From: GAS188 sp963794475
Lineage (GTDB): Bacteria > Pseudomonadota > Alphaproteobacteria > Rhizobiales > Beijerinckiaceae
Reading direction: 5' to 3'
Assembly (NCBI GenBank): GCA_963794475.1
Contig: CAWCDW010000002.1
Span: 1-64,000 of the forward strand
DNA: 64,000 bases
Below, in pieces: positions 18,107 to 27,862 of this stretch. The stretch's first letter is position 1. Every line of letters begins with the position of its first letter. The notes under the pieces are model-generated. The model had not been told where the DNA came from. It worked only from the letters and a program-made list of their open reading frames with translations, and did not search any database. Both the position numbers and the translations under genes were made by a program.

Positions 18107-20495
18107 CTATACGGCCCTCAAATGCCTGATGGGTCGTCCCGGCGCGATCATTTGGGCGGCGCCGAGGATCGCCTGCGCGTCGATCCCATAATGACGATAA
18201 AGATCGGAAATGGTGCCCGTCTGGCCGAAATGCTCGACGCCGAGCGAACGCGTCCTGTGCCCGATCACAGAGCCGAGCCAGGCGAGAGTCGCCGGGTGCC
18301 CGTCGATGACGGTGACCAGGCCGCAATGGGGCGGAACCTCGCCCAACAGCCGTTCGATATGAACTCGTGGCGTGCACGAGGCCGCGTTCGCGGGCCCGTT
18401 GAGCCGCGGTCCAGCCGGCATTGAGCCGGTCGGCCGAGGTCACCGCAAGAAGGCCAACGTCGCGCCGATCCTCGGCGATCAAGCCGACCGCTTCGATGGC
18501 TTCGGGGGCCACAGCTCCGGTGTAGGCGACGACGATTTGCGCGTTCGGCCCGGGCCTGCGCAGCCAATAGGCCCCATCGATAATGTCATCGCGCAGCGGC
18601 GCGTCGATCACGCGTTGTGGTTGCTCGAGCGAGCGGGTCGAGAGGCGCAGATACACCGAGCCGCCCGTCTCGTCGCGCAGCCAGCTCCTTTCGCTCGGCT
18701 CTGTCTCGCCCGAGCGCTGCAGATAATTGAAGGCGAAGCGCAAGATTACGGAGAGCTCGTCGACGAAGGCGGGCTCGAAAGCCGCGAGCCCGTCCTGGGC
18801 GAGCCCGATGAGGGGGGTGGCGATCGATTGATGCGCGCCGCCTTCCGGCGCCAGCGTCACGCCGGACGGCGTCGCGACGAGGATGAAGCGCGCATCCTGA
18901 TAGCAGGCGTAGTTCAGCGCATCGAGACCACGCTCGATGAACGGATCGTAAAGCGTGCCGATCGGGATGAGGCGCTCGCCGAAAAGCGAATGCGAAAGCC
19001 CGAGCGCGGAGAGCAGGGTGAACAGGTTCATCTCGGCGATGCCGAGCTCGAGATGCTGCCCCTTGGGCGAGAAATCCCAGGTGAAGGTGGAGGGGATGCG
19101 TTCGGCTTTGAACAGATCCTTCATGTCCTGGCGCGCGAAGAGGCCGCGCCGGTTGACGAAGGCGCCGAGATTGGTCGAGACGGTCACGTCGGGTGAGGTG
19201 GTGACGATCCGCTCGGCAATCTTTTCGCTCGAGCGGCCGACCTCGTTCAACAACAACCCGAAGCCCTGCTGGGTCGACATTCGCGGCTGATGCGGCGTGG
19301 AGAGCGTCTCCGGAACAGGCAGGAGGGGAGCGTCGAGGCGCCGCCTGCCTTTCGCCACGAAGGGCACTTCGGCCAAGAAGCGCTCCATCGTTTCGCGCGG
19401 AAGCTTCACCCCTTCAAGCTTGTCCCATTCATGGCCTTCGCGCACACCCATTCCGTCGCGGTAGCCCTCGAGCTGGGTTGGGGTGAGAAGGCCTGCGTGG
19501 TTGTCCTTATGGCCCGCGAGCGGCAAGGTGAATCCCTTGATCGTATAGGCGATGAAGACCGTCGGCCGGTCGTGGTCGATCGCCTCGAATGCCTGCAGCA
19601 AATTCGGCAGATCATGTCCGCCGAGATTGCTCATCAAGGTCGCGAGCTCCGCGTCCGAACGACGCTCGAGGAGGCGCGTCATGTCGCCCTGGTCGCCAAG
19701 ATCGTCCAGGAGCCGCTTGCGCCAGGCGGCGCCGCCCTGGAAGGTCAGCGCCGAATAGAGCTGGTTCGGCGCCGTGTCGATCCATTGGCGCAGCCGTTCT
19801 CCGCCCGGCTCATTGAACGCGGCTTCCTGCAACGAGCCGTATTTGAGGATGACGACATCCCAGCCGAAGGCGCGAAAAATCGCCTCGAAGCGGGCGTAGA
19901 GGCCCTCGCGGATCACAGCGTCGAGGCTCTGGCGATTATAGTCGATGATCCACCAGCAATTGCGCAAGCCCTGCTTCCACCCCTCGAGCAAGGCCTCGAA
20001 GATGTTGCCTTCGTCCATCTCGGCATCGCCCACGAGCGCGATCATGCGCCCTTCAGGCCGTTCCTTCGCCCAGCCATGGGCTTTCACATAATCCTGCACG
20101 AGGCTCGCGAAGAGCGTCTGCGCGACACCCAATCCGACCGAACCGGTCGAGAAATCGACATCGTCGACATCCTTCGTGCGTGACGGATAGGATTGCGCGC
20201 CCTTGTAGCCGCGGAAATTCGCGAGGTTCTCGCGCGTCTGGTTGCCGAAGAGATATTGGATGGCGTGGAAAATCGGGCTCGCATGCGGCTTCACCGCGAT
20301 GCGATCCTCCGGCTTGAGCACGGCGAAGTAGAGCGCGGTAAGAATCGTCGAGAGCGAGGCCGAGGAGGCTTGATGCCCGCCGACCTTGAGCCCGTCCTCG
20401 CTGGCGCGCAGATGATTGGCGTTGTGGATCATGAAAGTCGAAAGCCACAACACCTTGCGCTCGAGCTCGGCGAGGAAGGGAAGACGGGTGTCCAT
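18107..20495 (-). pseudogene. Transketolase-like / AceE-type pyruvate dehydrogenase E1 homologue, frameshifted near the 3' end
   Basis: A thiamine-diphosphate enzyme resembling homodimeric pyruvate dehydrogenase E1, about 795 residues if repaired. The cofactor motif GDAEMDEGN...DYNRQSLD lies near residues 155-190, and the transketolase pyrimidine-binding part contains LELGIAEMNLF. The frame is intact to about 18364. There the continuation (HIERLLGEVPPHCG to the stop at 18107) moves to another frame; removal of one T in AGTTCATATC restores it. About 85 C-terminal residues are affected, and the disrupted frame instead reads on to 17982. No E2 or E3 subunit gene adjoins it, so a 2-oxo-acid complex role is unproven. 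The ATG at 20495 gives the best start. Confidence 0.82.
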
Positions 20496-20555
20496 GCACG
20501 CCATGTTACACGACGAAACCCTGCCCTGTCTCGGTGATCTCACCGCGGCCGCCCG

Positions 20556-21434
20556 ATGAATGTCGGACGCGAAAGCCGCTCGACCTTCCGTCTCTCACTC
20601 GAAGTAACGCGGAGAAGTTGGCACAGGACGCGGGAATGCCCGGCCTGCTCAAGTTCATGGCGGGACTCCGGGGCAAGGTATCCAAGACCTGTTATGGCGC
20701 GCAGCCGCGGTTCTTGGGGCGCCTGGAGCGTGTTCGACGTGGCAATGGCGGGAGGCATCCCGCATGAGGCGGCCTGGAACATGGGTCGCTTCGCCTACCT
20801 GCGCCAGCACAAGAACGAAGCCCGCGACTTCGATGCGATGATGGCAACTTTCCCCGACAACCGGCACGCCGCGGTTGCCGCGGCCTATGATTTTTCGGAC
20901 GCGAGGCTCATTGCCGACATCGGCGGGGGCAATGGCGCGACGCTGCGCCATATCCTCGGTCGGTTCTCCGGGCCGCGTGGCCTTGTATTCGACTCTCGCG
21001 ATGTCATCGACGCCATCAGCCCTGAGGAGCTGATGCATGGCCGGATCGCCGCGCAGGCCGGTAACTTCTTCGATGACGTGCCGAGCGGGGGCGACATCTA
21101 CATGCTGATCCGGGTGCTGCATAATTGGTCCGATGAGGATTGCGTGCGCATTCTACGAGCCATCCGCTCGGCGATGGGAGCGCACTCCCTGCTGCTGCTC
21201 GGCGAGCAGATCCTGGAGCCGGGTCCCGCGCACGGCCGGGCGACCGATTATCTGCTCGACGTCCAGAGGATGACTATGTTCGGGCGTGCTCGAGAGCGTG
21301 GCGAAATCAAGTTCCGCACCCTGTTCGATCAATCCGGGTTCTCCTTGCGGCGTGTGATACCCACGCCATCGCCGATTGCCCTCATTGAGGCCGCCCCGAG
21401 CTCAACCCCTTTCGTCAGCGCTTCGGTGCCGTAG
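20556..21434 (+). pseudogene. O-methyltransferase (plant-OMT-type family 2), 5'-truncated remnant
   Basis: From about 20712 on, the frame encodes the C-terminal two thirds of a SAM-dependent O-methyltransferase: FDAMMATFPDNRHAAVAAAYDF, the SAM-binding IADIGGGNGATLRHILG, and the RVLHNWSDEDCVRILR segment with the usual catalytic His. Full members have about 330-370 residues with an N-terminal dimerisation and winged-helix domain. Here only about 240 residues match, and the first 50 residues of the open frame (Arg/Ser-rich) show no similarity. The start lies between converging signals of the transketolase promoter region. I read it as a gene that has lost its 5' end, possibly with frame changes upstream of 20712. 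Confidence 0.65.
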
Positions 21435-21578
21435 GTCTGGCGGCCCTCCATGATGCAGCGGCTCTATTTTTGCCGGAATAGACCCTTAAGGCTTGGCTGT
21501 GATGAAGACTAAGCATCGGCTCAACAACCATCGATTGACTGAGTTGCCAGCCTTGGTTTTAGGCAAAGAGGCTGATCA

Positions 21579-22538
21579 ATGAACCGCTCTTTGCGCGGCG
21601 AGAGAGCTGCGGAAGGGAGACGCCCGTCCCGTCGCGACAGCCTCGTGCTCGGCGCCGGCGCCCTCGCGCTTGGCCTTGTTCCCTCGCGCGCACCCGCCGC
21701 GAACGATTTGATCCTTCGCTCGATCCCTCATTCCGGCGAGAAGCTCCCCACCGTCGGCCTTGGCACCGCGCGCGTTTTCGACGTCGGCGTGGATGCGGCG
21801 CAACGCGGCGAGCTCGAAGGCGTCGTATCGGCGCTGGTCGCGGGCGGTGGTTCGGTGATCGACACTTCCTCGGATTACGGCAGCGCGGAAGCCGTCCTCG
21901 GCGATCTCGTGCAAAGGCTTGGGGTGCGGCAGCGGGTCTTCATTGCCACCAAGATCCGCAGCGGCACCGACCCGAAAACCGCGCAAGCCGAGCTCGAGCG
22001 TGGGCTCAAGCGGCTGAAGACCGACCACGTCGATCTCCTTCAGCTTCACAATGTTTCGCGCGCCGATCAGAGTCTCGCGCAGTTGCGCGAGTGGAAGGCG
22101 ATGAAGCTTTGTCGCTATGTCGGCGTCACCTCGACTTATGAAGGTGATTACGACGCGATGGAAGCGATCATCCGGCGCGAAAAGCCGGATTTCGTGCAGG
22201 TAGCCTATTCGCTCGGCGAGCGTGAAGCCGAAAAACGCATCCTTCCGGCGGCCGCGGAGGCGGGCGCCGGCATCCTCACGGCGCTCCCCTTCGGCCGCAG
22301 CAGCCTCTTCCGCGTGGTGAAGGACAGGCCGCTCCCCGATTGGGCGAAAGACTTCGACGCGGCGAGCTGGGCTCAGCTCTTCCTCAAATTCCTTATCGCC
22401 AATGAGGCCGTGACCGCCGTCATTCCCGGCACCGACAAAGCCGAGCATGTGAAAGACAATCTCGGCGCGTCTCGAGGCCGTCTGCCGGACAAAGCAGAGC
22501 GCGCGAAGATCGAGGAGCTTTGGCAAGGGTTGAATTGA
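21579..22538 (+). CDS. Exported aldo/keto reductase
   Basis: A 319-residue NADPH-dependent oxidoreductase of the aldo/keto reductase fold. The catalytic Tyr sits in SSDYGSAEAVLG, the Lys in FIATKI, and His in LLQLHNVS. The N-terminus (RRPSRRDSLVLGAGALALG...SRAPAA) is a Tat-type leader with a twin Arg followed by a hydrophobic stretch, so it is probably exported folded, as seen for a subset of bacterial AKRs. A clear Shine-Dalgarno AGAGG lies seven bases before the ATG. It converges on the chaC gene with a 15-base gap. Substrate unknown. Confidence 0.87.
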   Translation: MNRSLRGERAAEGRRPSRRDSLVLGAGALALGLVPSRAPAANDLILRSIPHSGEKLPTVGLGTARVFDVGVDAAQRGELEGVVSALVAGGGSVIDTSSDYGSAEAVLGDLVQRLGVRQRVFIATKIRSGTDPKTAQAELERGLKRLKTDHVDLLQLHNVSRADQSLAQLREWKAMKLCRYVGVTSTYEGDYDAMEAIIRREKPDFVQVAYSLGEREAEKRILPAAAEAGAGILTALPFGRSSLFRVVKDRPLPDWAKDFDAASWAQLFLKFLIANEAVTAVIPGTDKAEHVKDNLGASRGRLPDKAERAKIEELWQGLN

Positions 22539-22553
22539 GTTCCGTGCTTACCC

Positions 22554-23282
22554 TCACGACGCGGCAGCGGCGGCGGGCACCGCGAGGCGCCGCTCGACGC
22601 GATGACGAATGCGCTCGAGGCTCGCATCGCGAAAACCCAAGGCATCGAGATGCTCGACGGTGTTCAAGAGGTATTCGGCGCAAGTGCCGAGCGGGCCGCG
22701 CGCCACAGCGATCCGATCGGCGATTTCGTCATCGGACAGGAGGTTGGTGAAACGGGCATGGCGCCTGTTGGCGACGAAGGTGACCGCCCTCACCGCTCCT
22801 TCTCGCGTATGCGCGTCGACCCACCGCGCTTCGTAGGAGCCGCTTAACATCTCGCGCCGCCACAAGATCAGAAGCTCTTCCTCAACCTGATTGTCGTCGA
22901 GACGAAAGGCGACCCCTCGGCAACAACCGCCTCGGTCGAGCGCCAGCATGAGTCCCGGCAGCTCCGGCGTGCCCCGGCCGGCTTTCAGCCACAAACAGAA
23001 GCGCCGATGCCAGCCGCGCACGAGACCGACGCGCTTCTCGGCGAATTCGAATGCGGGATTCCAGATCAGGGAGCCGTAACCGAATACCCAAACCTCGCCT
23101 TTCGCCGGCCTTCCCGCGAGCGCCTCTTTCAAAGAGGCCTCGATCTCCTCGTCGGAGCGGATGGGAAAGCCGGGCAATGCACGCGCGCGCAATTGGGCGA
23201 GGTGCGAGCCGCTCCTCAGCCCTTCGCGCGTGATCGTGTAATTCGCCTGCCACATCTTGGCGGCGCCACTATCGTTCTGCAT
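22554..23282 (-). CDS. ChaC-like gamma-glutamylcyclotransferase
   Basis: A 242-residue protein of the ChaC family, which splits glutathione into 5-oxoproline and Cys-Gly in the cytoplasm. The substrate-binding loop appears as VFGYGSLIWNP, followed by RRFCLWLKAGRGTPELPGLMLAL; the catalytic Glu is expected in the later EEELLILWRREM region. The frame is open to 23360, but similarity supports a start at 23282 or 23255 (MWQANYTITREG). The ATG at 23282 has GGGGAG immediately before it, which is too close for a good site, so the start is uncertain. Confidence 0.85.
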   Translation of the reverse strand: MQNDSGAAKMWQANYTITREGLRSGSHLAQLRARALPGFPIRSDEEIEASLKEALAGRPAKGEVWVFGYGSLIWNPAFEFAEKRVGLVRGWHRRFCLWLKAGRGTPELPGLMLALDRGGCCRGVAFRLDDNQVEEELLILWRREMLSGSYEARWVDAHTREGAVRAVTFVANRRHARFTNLLSDDEIADRIAVARGPLGTCAEYLLNTVEHLDALGFRDASLERIRHRVERRLAVPAAAAAS

Positions 23283-23467
23283 CTCCCCAGCCTTTTCCCC
23301 GTCGCATGTCTCGCTCCTTGGGCCTCGCACGCCGGCGCAAGCCGCACCGCGGCGCGTCATTCTTCTCGCGCCGAAATCTGCTTTCTTCGTATAAGCGGAA
23401 TCGCCGCTTTTGAGCTAATTATGTAGCAAGGAGCGGCAATGTGTCGATGGCCATTCGCGCCCTTGCC

Positions 23468-25537
23468 CTACTCGGTTCGTTGGTGCTTGTGCTGTGCGAT
23501 GATGGCGTCGGCCGGTTTGCCGTTCACCTCCGCGAGATGGTCGAAACGCGAGGCGTAGCTGCCCACCCCCGCGGTCGCCGAGCGCAATTCCACGATGAGC
23601 CCGCCGATCTCGGCTTCGGGTATTTGCGCCTTGAGCACGTCCCATCCCTCCCAGCCCGGCCGCGCGTCGTAGCCGAGGATCTGCCCTCGGCGCGCCGAGA
23701 CGAGGCCGGTCGCCCGCGACATGGCGTCCGACGGCACCGCGATATCGACCGAGAGGATGGGCTCGAGGAGCACGGGGCGCGCCTTCGGCAAGGCCTCCCC
23801 GATGGCGATCTTGGCGGCCGCGCGGAACGCCATGTCGGAGGAATCGACCGAGTGGTAGGAGCCATCCTTCAGCGTCACGGCCACGTCGACGACCGGAAAG
23901 CCGAGCGGCCCGCGATTGAGCGCGTCCTTCACGCCGGCCTCAACCGAGGAGAAGTATTGGCGAGGCACGGTGCCGCCATGCACCGTCTCGGCAAAGGCAA
24001 AGCCGTCGCCTCGCCGGCGCGGTTTCACGTCGATGACGACATCGCCGAACTGGCCGTGACCGCCCGATTGTTTCTTGTGCCGGCCGCGGACCGAGACCGC
24101 ATCCTTGATCGTTTCGCGGTAGGCAACGAGAGGCTTTCTGGCCTCCGCCGTCACCCCGAAACGGGAGCTCAGCCGCTCGAGCGCGAAGCGCAAATGCATC
24201 TCGCCCTGGCCCGCGAGGCGTAGCTCGCCCGTCTCCTGTTCCTGGATGAAAACGAGCGATGGATCCTCGTCGACGAGCTTGGCGAGAGCCGCGGCCAGGC
24301 GCACCTCGTCCTTGCGGTCTTTCACCGAAAGAGCGAAGATTTGAACCGGCTGCGCGGCCGGCGTGCGCTTGAGCGGCGGGGGCGGCTCCTTGGCGTCGGT
24401 GAAACACTCGCCCGTCGCGATGTGGTCGAGGCGCAGGAAGGCTGCTGCATCGCCGGTCTCGGCGCGCCCGATCTTCATCGCGCTCGCGCCGACGAGGCGC
24501 GACAGCCCCGCGATGCGCTCTTCTGCACCGCCTGATCCGGTCACGGTTGTCCCTTCGGCAAAGCTCCCGCGCAATACGCGTGAGAAGGAGAGCTTGCCGC
24601 CATGCGCCGTGTGAATGCTGCGCATCACATGGGCGAGCGCCGGGCCTTCCGCCGACAATCCATGGCGCTCGCGAAGCTTCTCGATACCGGGCACCTCGTG
24701 CCGCAATGCCTTGAGAAGGCGCGTTACGCCATTGCCCCGATCCGCCGAGCCGATCATCAAGGGCACGAGATGTCCCGATCTCAATTCCCTGACCATGTCC
24801 TCGAAGACCTTGTCGCGCGCCGGCTCGATGTCGGAGATCAGCTCTTCCATCAGCGCATCGTCGTAGTCGGCGAGGCGCTCAAGCATGGTGAAGCGCGCCT
24901 CCTTCTTGCGGTCGAGCTCGTCCGCGGGCAGCTCGACGACGCTCGACATCGCGTGCTCGCGGTAAACAAAAGCGCGCTCGAGCGCGAGATCGATGAAGCC
25001 AGTCGCGATCCCGTCCTTCCAGATGGGTATCTGGCGAAGCAAAAGCGGTGTGCGCGAGGCCGGCTGAAGCAGGGCGAGCGTGTCGCGAAGCCTTGCGGTC
25101 GCGGCGTCGATCTTGTTGAGGAAGAGGATGCGCGGCAGGCCCATGTCCTCGATCTCGCGCAAGATCACCTGGAGCGCCGGCGTCTTTTTCGCATCCGCCT
25201 CACAGACAACGATGGCCGCGTCGCAAACGGGGAGCATATTGCTCATCTCATGCATGAACTCGACGGAGCCCGGGCAATCGACGAAGGTGTAGCGGTCACC
25301 GAGGAATTCCGCGGTCGCAATATTGGCTTCCACGCTCATCGCGTGGGAGCGAGCCTCCGGGCTCGAATCCCCGACGCTCGTTCCCGCGCGCACGCTGCCT
25401 TGGCGGGTGATGGCGCCGGCGCGCGCCAGCAAAGCCTCGAGAAGCGTCGTCTTTCCGCTCTGAAACGGCCCGACGATCGCGATGAGCCGAGGCCCGGTCC
25501 TTTTCAAGTCCGATGACGCTGGTTTTGCCTCGCTCAT
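23468..25537 (-). CDS. EF-G-like translational GTPase (paralogue lacking the catalytic His)
   Basis: A 689-residue protein with the EF-G layout: G domain (residues ~15-270), domain II (~300-390), domains III-V (~400-680). P-loop GPFQSGKTT is at 23-31 and NKID at 141-144. The G3 motif is DCPGSVEF at 87-94 instead of DTPGHVDF: the His that activates water in translational GTPases is Ser91. This variant recurs in rhizobial EF-G-like proteins. It is therefore probably not the housekeeping fusA (no rpsL, rpsG or tufA nearby). The ATG at 25537 is preceded by GGGAGGCCGAT; the open frame to 25771 upstream has no similarity. Possible role in ribosome recycling or stress. Confidence 0.9.
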   Translation of the reverse strand: MSEAKPASSDLKRTGPRLIAIVGPFQSGKTTLLEALLARAGAITRQGSVRAGTSVGDSSPEARSHAMSVEANIATAEFLGDRYTFVDCPGSVEFMHEMSNMLPVCDAAIVVCEADAKKTPALQVILREIEDMGLPRILFLNKIDAATARLRDTLALLQPASRTPLLLRQIPIWKDGIATGFIDLALERAFVYREHAMSSVVELPADELDRKKEARFTMLERLADYDDALMEELISDIEPARDKVFEDMVRELRSGHLVPLMIGSADRGNGVTRLLKALRHEVPGIEKLRERHGLSAEGPALAHVMRSIHTAHGGKLSFSRVLRGSFAEGTTVTGSGGAEERIAGLSRLVGASAMKIGRAETGDAAAFLRLDHIATGECFTDAKEPPPPLKRTPAAQPVQIFALSVKDRKDEVRLAAALAKLVDEDPSLVFIQEQETGELRLAGQGEMHLRFALERLSSRFGVTAEARKPLVAYRETIKDAVSVRGRHKKQSGGHGQFGDVVIDVKPRRRGDGFAFAETVHGGTVPRQYFSSVEAGVKDALNRGPLGFPVVDVAVTLKDGSYHSVDSSDMAFRAAAKIAIGEALPKARPVLLEPILSVDIAVPSDAMSRATGLVSARRGQILGYDARPGWEGWDVLKAQIPEAEIGGLIVELRSATAGVGSYASRFDHLAEVNGKPADAIIAQHKHQRTE

Positions 25538-25815
25538 GATCGGCCTCCCGCACTCGTTTCTTGGAACGGGCGCCGGACGCCGCGGCGCCGCGTTATCTAT
25601 GCTTCCAGGAACCATCGCGTAGCGCAAGCCCCCAACGCGCTCCTCGCCCTCGCCTTTGCCCGGTGAGGAAAGTCGAGTGCGCGACGTCTTGGCGGCTCCG
25701 GCTTCGGTCCATCTCCGTTCAGACCGTCGAATACACGACGGGAATTCATGGGGTGGTCGCGAAAAATTCAAGCGAGCCTCGAGGTCGGGGCGTATAAGCT
25801 CGCGTCAAAGACTAA

Positions 25816-26772
25816 ATGCCGAAAAAAGTGACATTCGAGATCGAGGCCTCCGACGTGAACGAGCTTGACCGCCCCTCCCTCCTCGCCCCCCTTGATGCGC
25901 GCGCTGTCGAGGCGCTCGAGCGCATCGCCGCGATGCTCGAGCGGATCGCGCCCCCGGCGCCGCTTGTGGCCGATCTTTCGAAGGCCGACGCTTTTCTCTG
26001 GCGGACTGACCTGAAGCGGCTGGAGCCGGTCAAGCGGGTCAATCGCGTCGAGCTTTCTCTGTTGAAGGGCATCGATCAGGCACGCGATCTTCTCCTCGCC
26101 AACACCGAGCGCTTTGCGCGCGATCTACCGGCCAACAACGCGCTGCTCTGGGGTGCCCGCGGCATGGGAAAATCGTCGCTCGTCAAGGCCGTGCATGCCG
26201 AGGTGAACCGGCGCCTTGCCATGAAGCGCGCGAGCCGGGCGCTGAAGCTCGTCGAAATTCACCGCGAGGACATCGAGGCGCTGCCGCTCCTCATGAGTCT
26301 CTTGCGCGAAGACAGCCATCAGATCCTGGTCTTTTGCGACGACCTGTCCTTCGACGCCGGCGACACTTCCTACAAATCGTTGAAGGCGGTTCTCGAAGGC
26401 GGGATCGAGGGTCGCCCCGCCAATGTGCTCTTCTATGCAACATCAAACCGGCGTCACCTCTTGCCGCGCGACATGATGGAGAACGAGCGCTCGACCGCAA
26501 TCAATCCGGGCGAAGCGGTGGAAGAGAAAGTCTCGCTTTCCGATCGCTTCGGTTTATGGCTCGGATTTCACAAATGTGGCCAGGACGAATTTCTTGCAAT
26601 GATCGACGCTTATGTCTCATATTTCAACTTCAAACTCAGCGTGAGTGAAAGCAAGCTTCACGCTGAAGCCCTTGAATGGGCAACGACACGCGGCGCTCGC
26701 TCCGGGCGCGTCGCTTGGCAATTCGTCCAGGACCTTGCGGGCCGCAACGGCGTTCGTCTCGGCTCCCGATAA
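25816..26772 (+). CDS. DUF815 family AAA-type ATPase
   Basis: A 318-residue cytoplasmic P-loop ATPase of the DUF815 family. Walker A is GARGMGKSSLVKA near residue 115, Walker B is ILVFCDDLSFD near 175, and sensor 1 is YATSNRRHLLP. The N-terminal 65 residues include an amphipathic helix rich in Ala/Glu/Leu. The family is widespread in proteobacteria with no settled function. The gene is divergent from the EF-G-like gene (278 bases apart, start to start), and followed by an L,D-transpeptidase 248 bases later, so it is probably monocistronic. Confidence 0.88.
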   Translation: MPKKVTFEIEASDVNELDRPSLLAPLDARAVEALERIAAMLERIAPPAPLVADLSKADAFLWRTDLKRLEPVKRVNRVELSLLKGIDQARDLLLANTERFARDLPANNALLWGARGMGKSSLVKAVHAEVNRRLAMKRASRALKLVEIHREDIEALPLLMSLLREDSHQILVFCDDLSFDAGDTSYKSLKAVLEGGIEGRPANVLFYATSNRRHLLPRDMMENERSTAINPGEAVEEKVSLSDRFGLWLGFHKCGQDEFLAMIDAYVSYFNFKLSVSESKLHAEALEWATTRGARSGRVAWQFVQDLAGRNGVRLGSR

Positions 26773-27019
26773 ATGGCGGATATGCGCGTTTGACCGCGCT
26801 CGTTAAAGAGACGTCAAGATTCCCTCAGCAAGATGTTGCGCAAAAGACACGGGGCCTGCGAGACCGCTTCTTGGGGCACACAATCGTGGGAAGCCTGATT
26901 GCGGCAAGGATGCGTTCGCGTTAGCGCTTTTCGTGCCGTGGAAATGTCCGATTCGGGCTCGCGAGGGAACGAGTTGGCCGGTGCCCTTTGTTCGTGGTCG
27001 TTCAGTTGGAAATCCGCTC

Positions 27020-27595
27020 ATGAGACCTTTCTTCGCCTTCGGTGCCTTGGCGCTCTCGGTCGCGCTCGCGAGCCCGGCCAGCGCCTATGAGATCGATCCG
27101 CTGACGCATCTGCCCTTGCCGGAAGTCGCAGCCGACGGTCGCGTCGCCTATACGCCGATTCAACGCGAGGAAGTGGCGTATGCGGGCTCTTATGCGCCAG
27201 GCACGATCGTCATCTCGACCGAGGAAAGGCGGCTCTATTTCATCCTGCCTGGAGGCCGCGCGATCAAATACGGGGTCGGGGTCGGCCGGCCCGGGTTCTC
27301 TTGGGGTGGCATCAACGCCGTCTCGATGAAGCGCGAATGGCCCGATTGGACCCCGCCCAGCCAGATGCTCAGGCGCAGGCCCGATCTGCCGCGCCACATG
27401 GCGGGCGGTCTCGACAACCCGCTCGGCGCCCGCGCCCTTTATCTCGGCTCGACGCTCTTTCGCATTCACGGCTCGAATGAGCCGGAGACGATTGGTCAAG
27501 CGGTATCCTCAGGCTGCATCCGCATGACGAATGAGGATGTGACCGACCTCTACGAAAGGGTGAGGGTTGGCACTCGGGTGGTCGTGCTTCGCTGA
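27020..27595 (+). CDS. L,D-transpeptidase (YkuD domain), periplasmic
   Basis: A 191-residue exported enzyme that makes 3-3 peptidoglycan cross-links or attaches proteins to peptidoglycan. A Sec signal peptide (PFFAFGALALSVALASPASA) starts at the ATG at 27020; the longer upstream frame is not needed. The YkuD domain covers about residues 55-190, with the active-site signature HGSNEPETIG...SSGCIRM holding catalytic His and Cys. The gene ends 24 bases before a strong intrinsic terminator, so it closes its transcript. Confidence 0.92.
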   Translation: MRPFFAFGALALSVALASPASAYEIDPLTHLPLPEVAADGRVAYTPIQREEVAYAGSYAPGTIVISTEERRLYFILPGGRAIKYGVGVGRPGFSWGGINAVSMKREWPDWTPPSQMLRRRPDLPRHMAGGLDNPLGARALYLGSTLFRIHGSNEPETIGQAVSSGCIRMTNEDVTDLYERVRVGTRVVVLR

Positions 27596-27619
27596 CGAAA
27601 CTCAAGTTCGGCAAGAATG

Positions 27620-27649
27620 AAGGCCGGCCATTCGCCGGCCTTTTTCTTT
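27620..27649 (+). terminator. Rho-independent terminator of the L,D-transpeptidase gene
   Basis: A perfect 9-bp stem (AAGGCCGGC / GCCGGCCTT) closes a CATTC loop and runs into TTTTTCTTT on the plus strand. It begins 24 bases after the stop codon at 27595. Confidence 0.92.
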
Positions 27650-27723
27650 AGAGCATGCTGGAACGAAGCCGAGGTGGTTGGGCTCAAAGCTCGCCGTTCA
27701 TACCCCCGGAGGCCCAAACCCGC

Positions 27724-27748
27724 TCATGCCCGCGAAGGCGGGCATCCA
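27724..27748. repeat. REP-like palindromic intergenic element
   Basis: The segment contains an 8-bp perfect inverted repeat ATGCCCGC-GAAG-GCGGGCAT with flanking TC and CCA. This is the layout of the short extragenic palindromes (TCAT-CCCGC...GCGGG-ATCCA) seen scattered through many proteobacterial genomes. It lies between the terminator of the transpeptidase gene and moaA. A related element is at 32265-32312. Confidence 0.6.
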
Positions 27749-27862
27749 GACTTCGTGGGCTTGCGTGAGGCGTCTTTGTTCTTGCGTTCGCGGGAACAAG
27801 CGGCGGTAAGGCTTGCGCGCCGGACCGGCGAGCCTATGTTGGCAGAAACGGCAGGCATTCCT

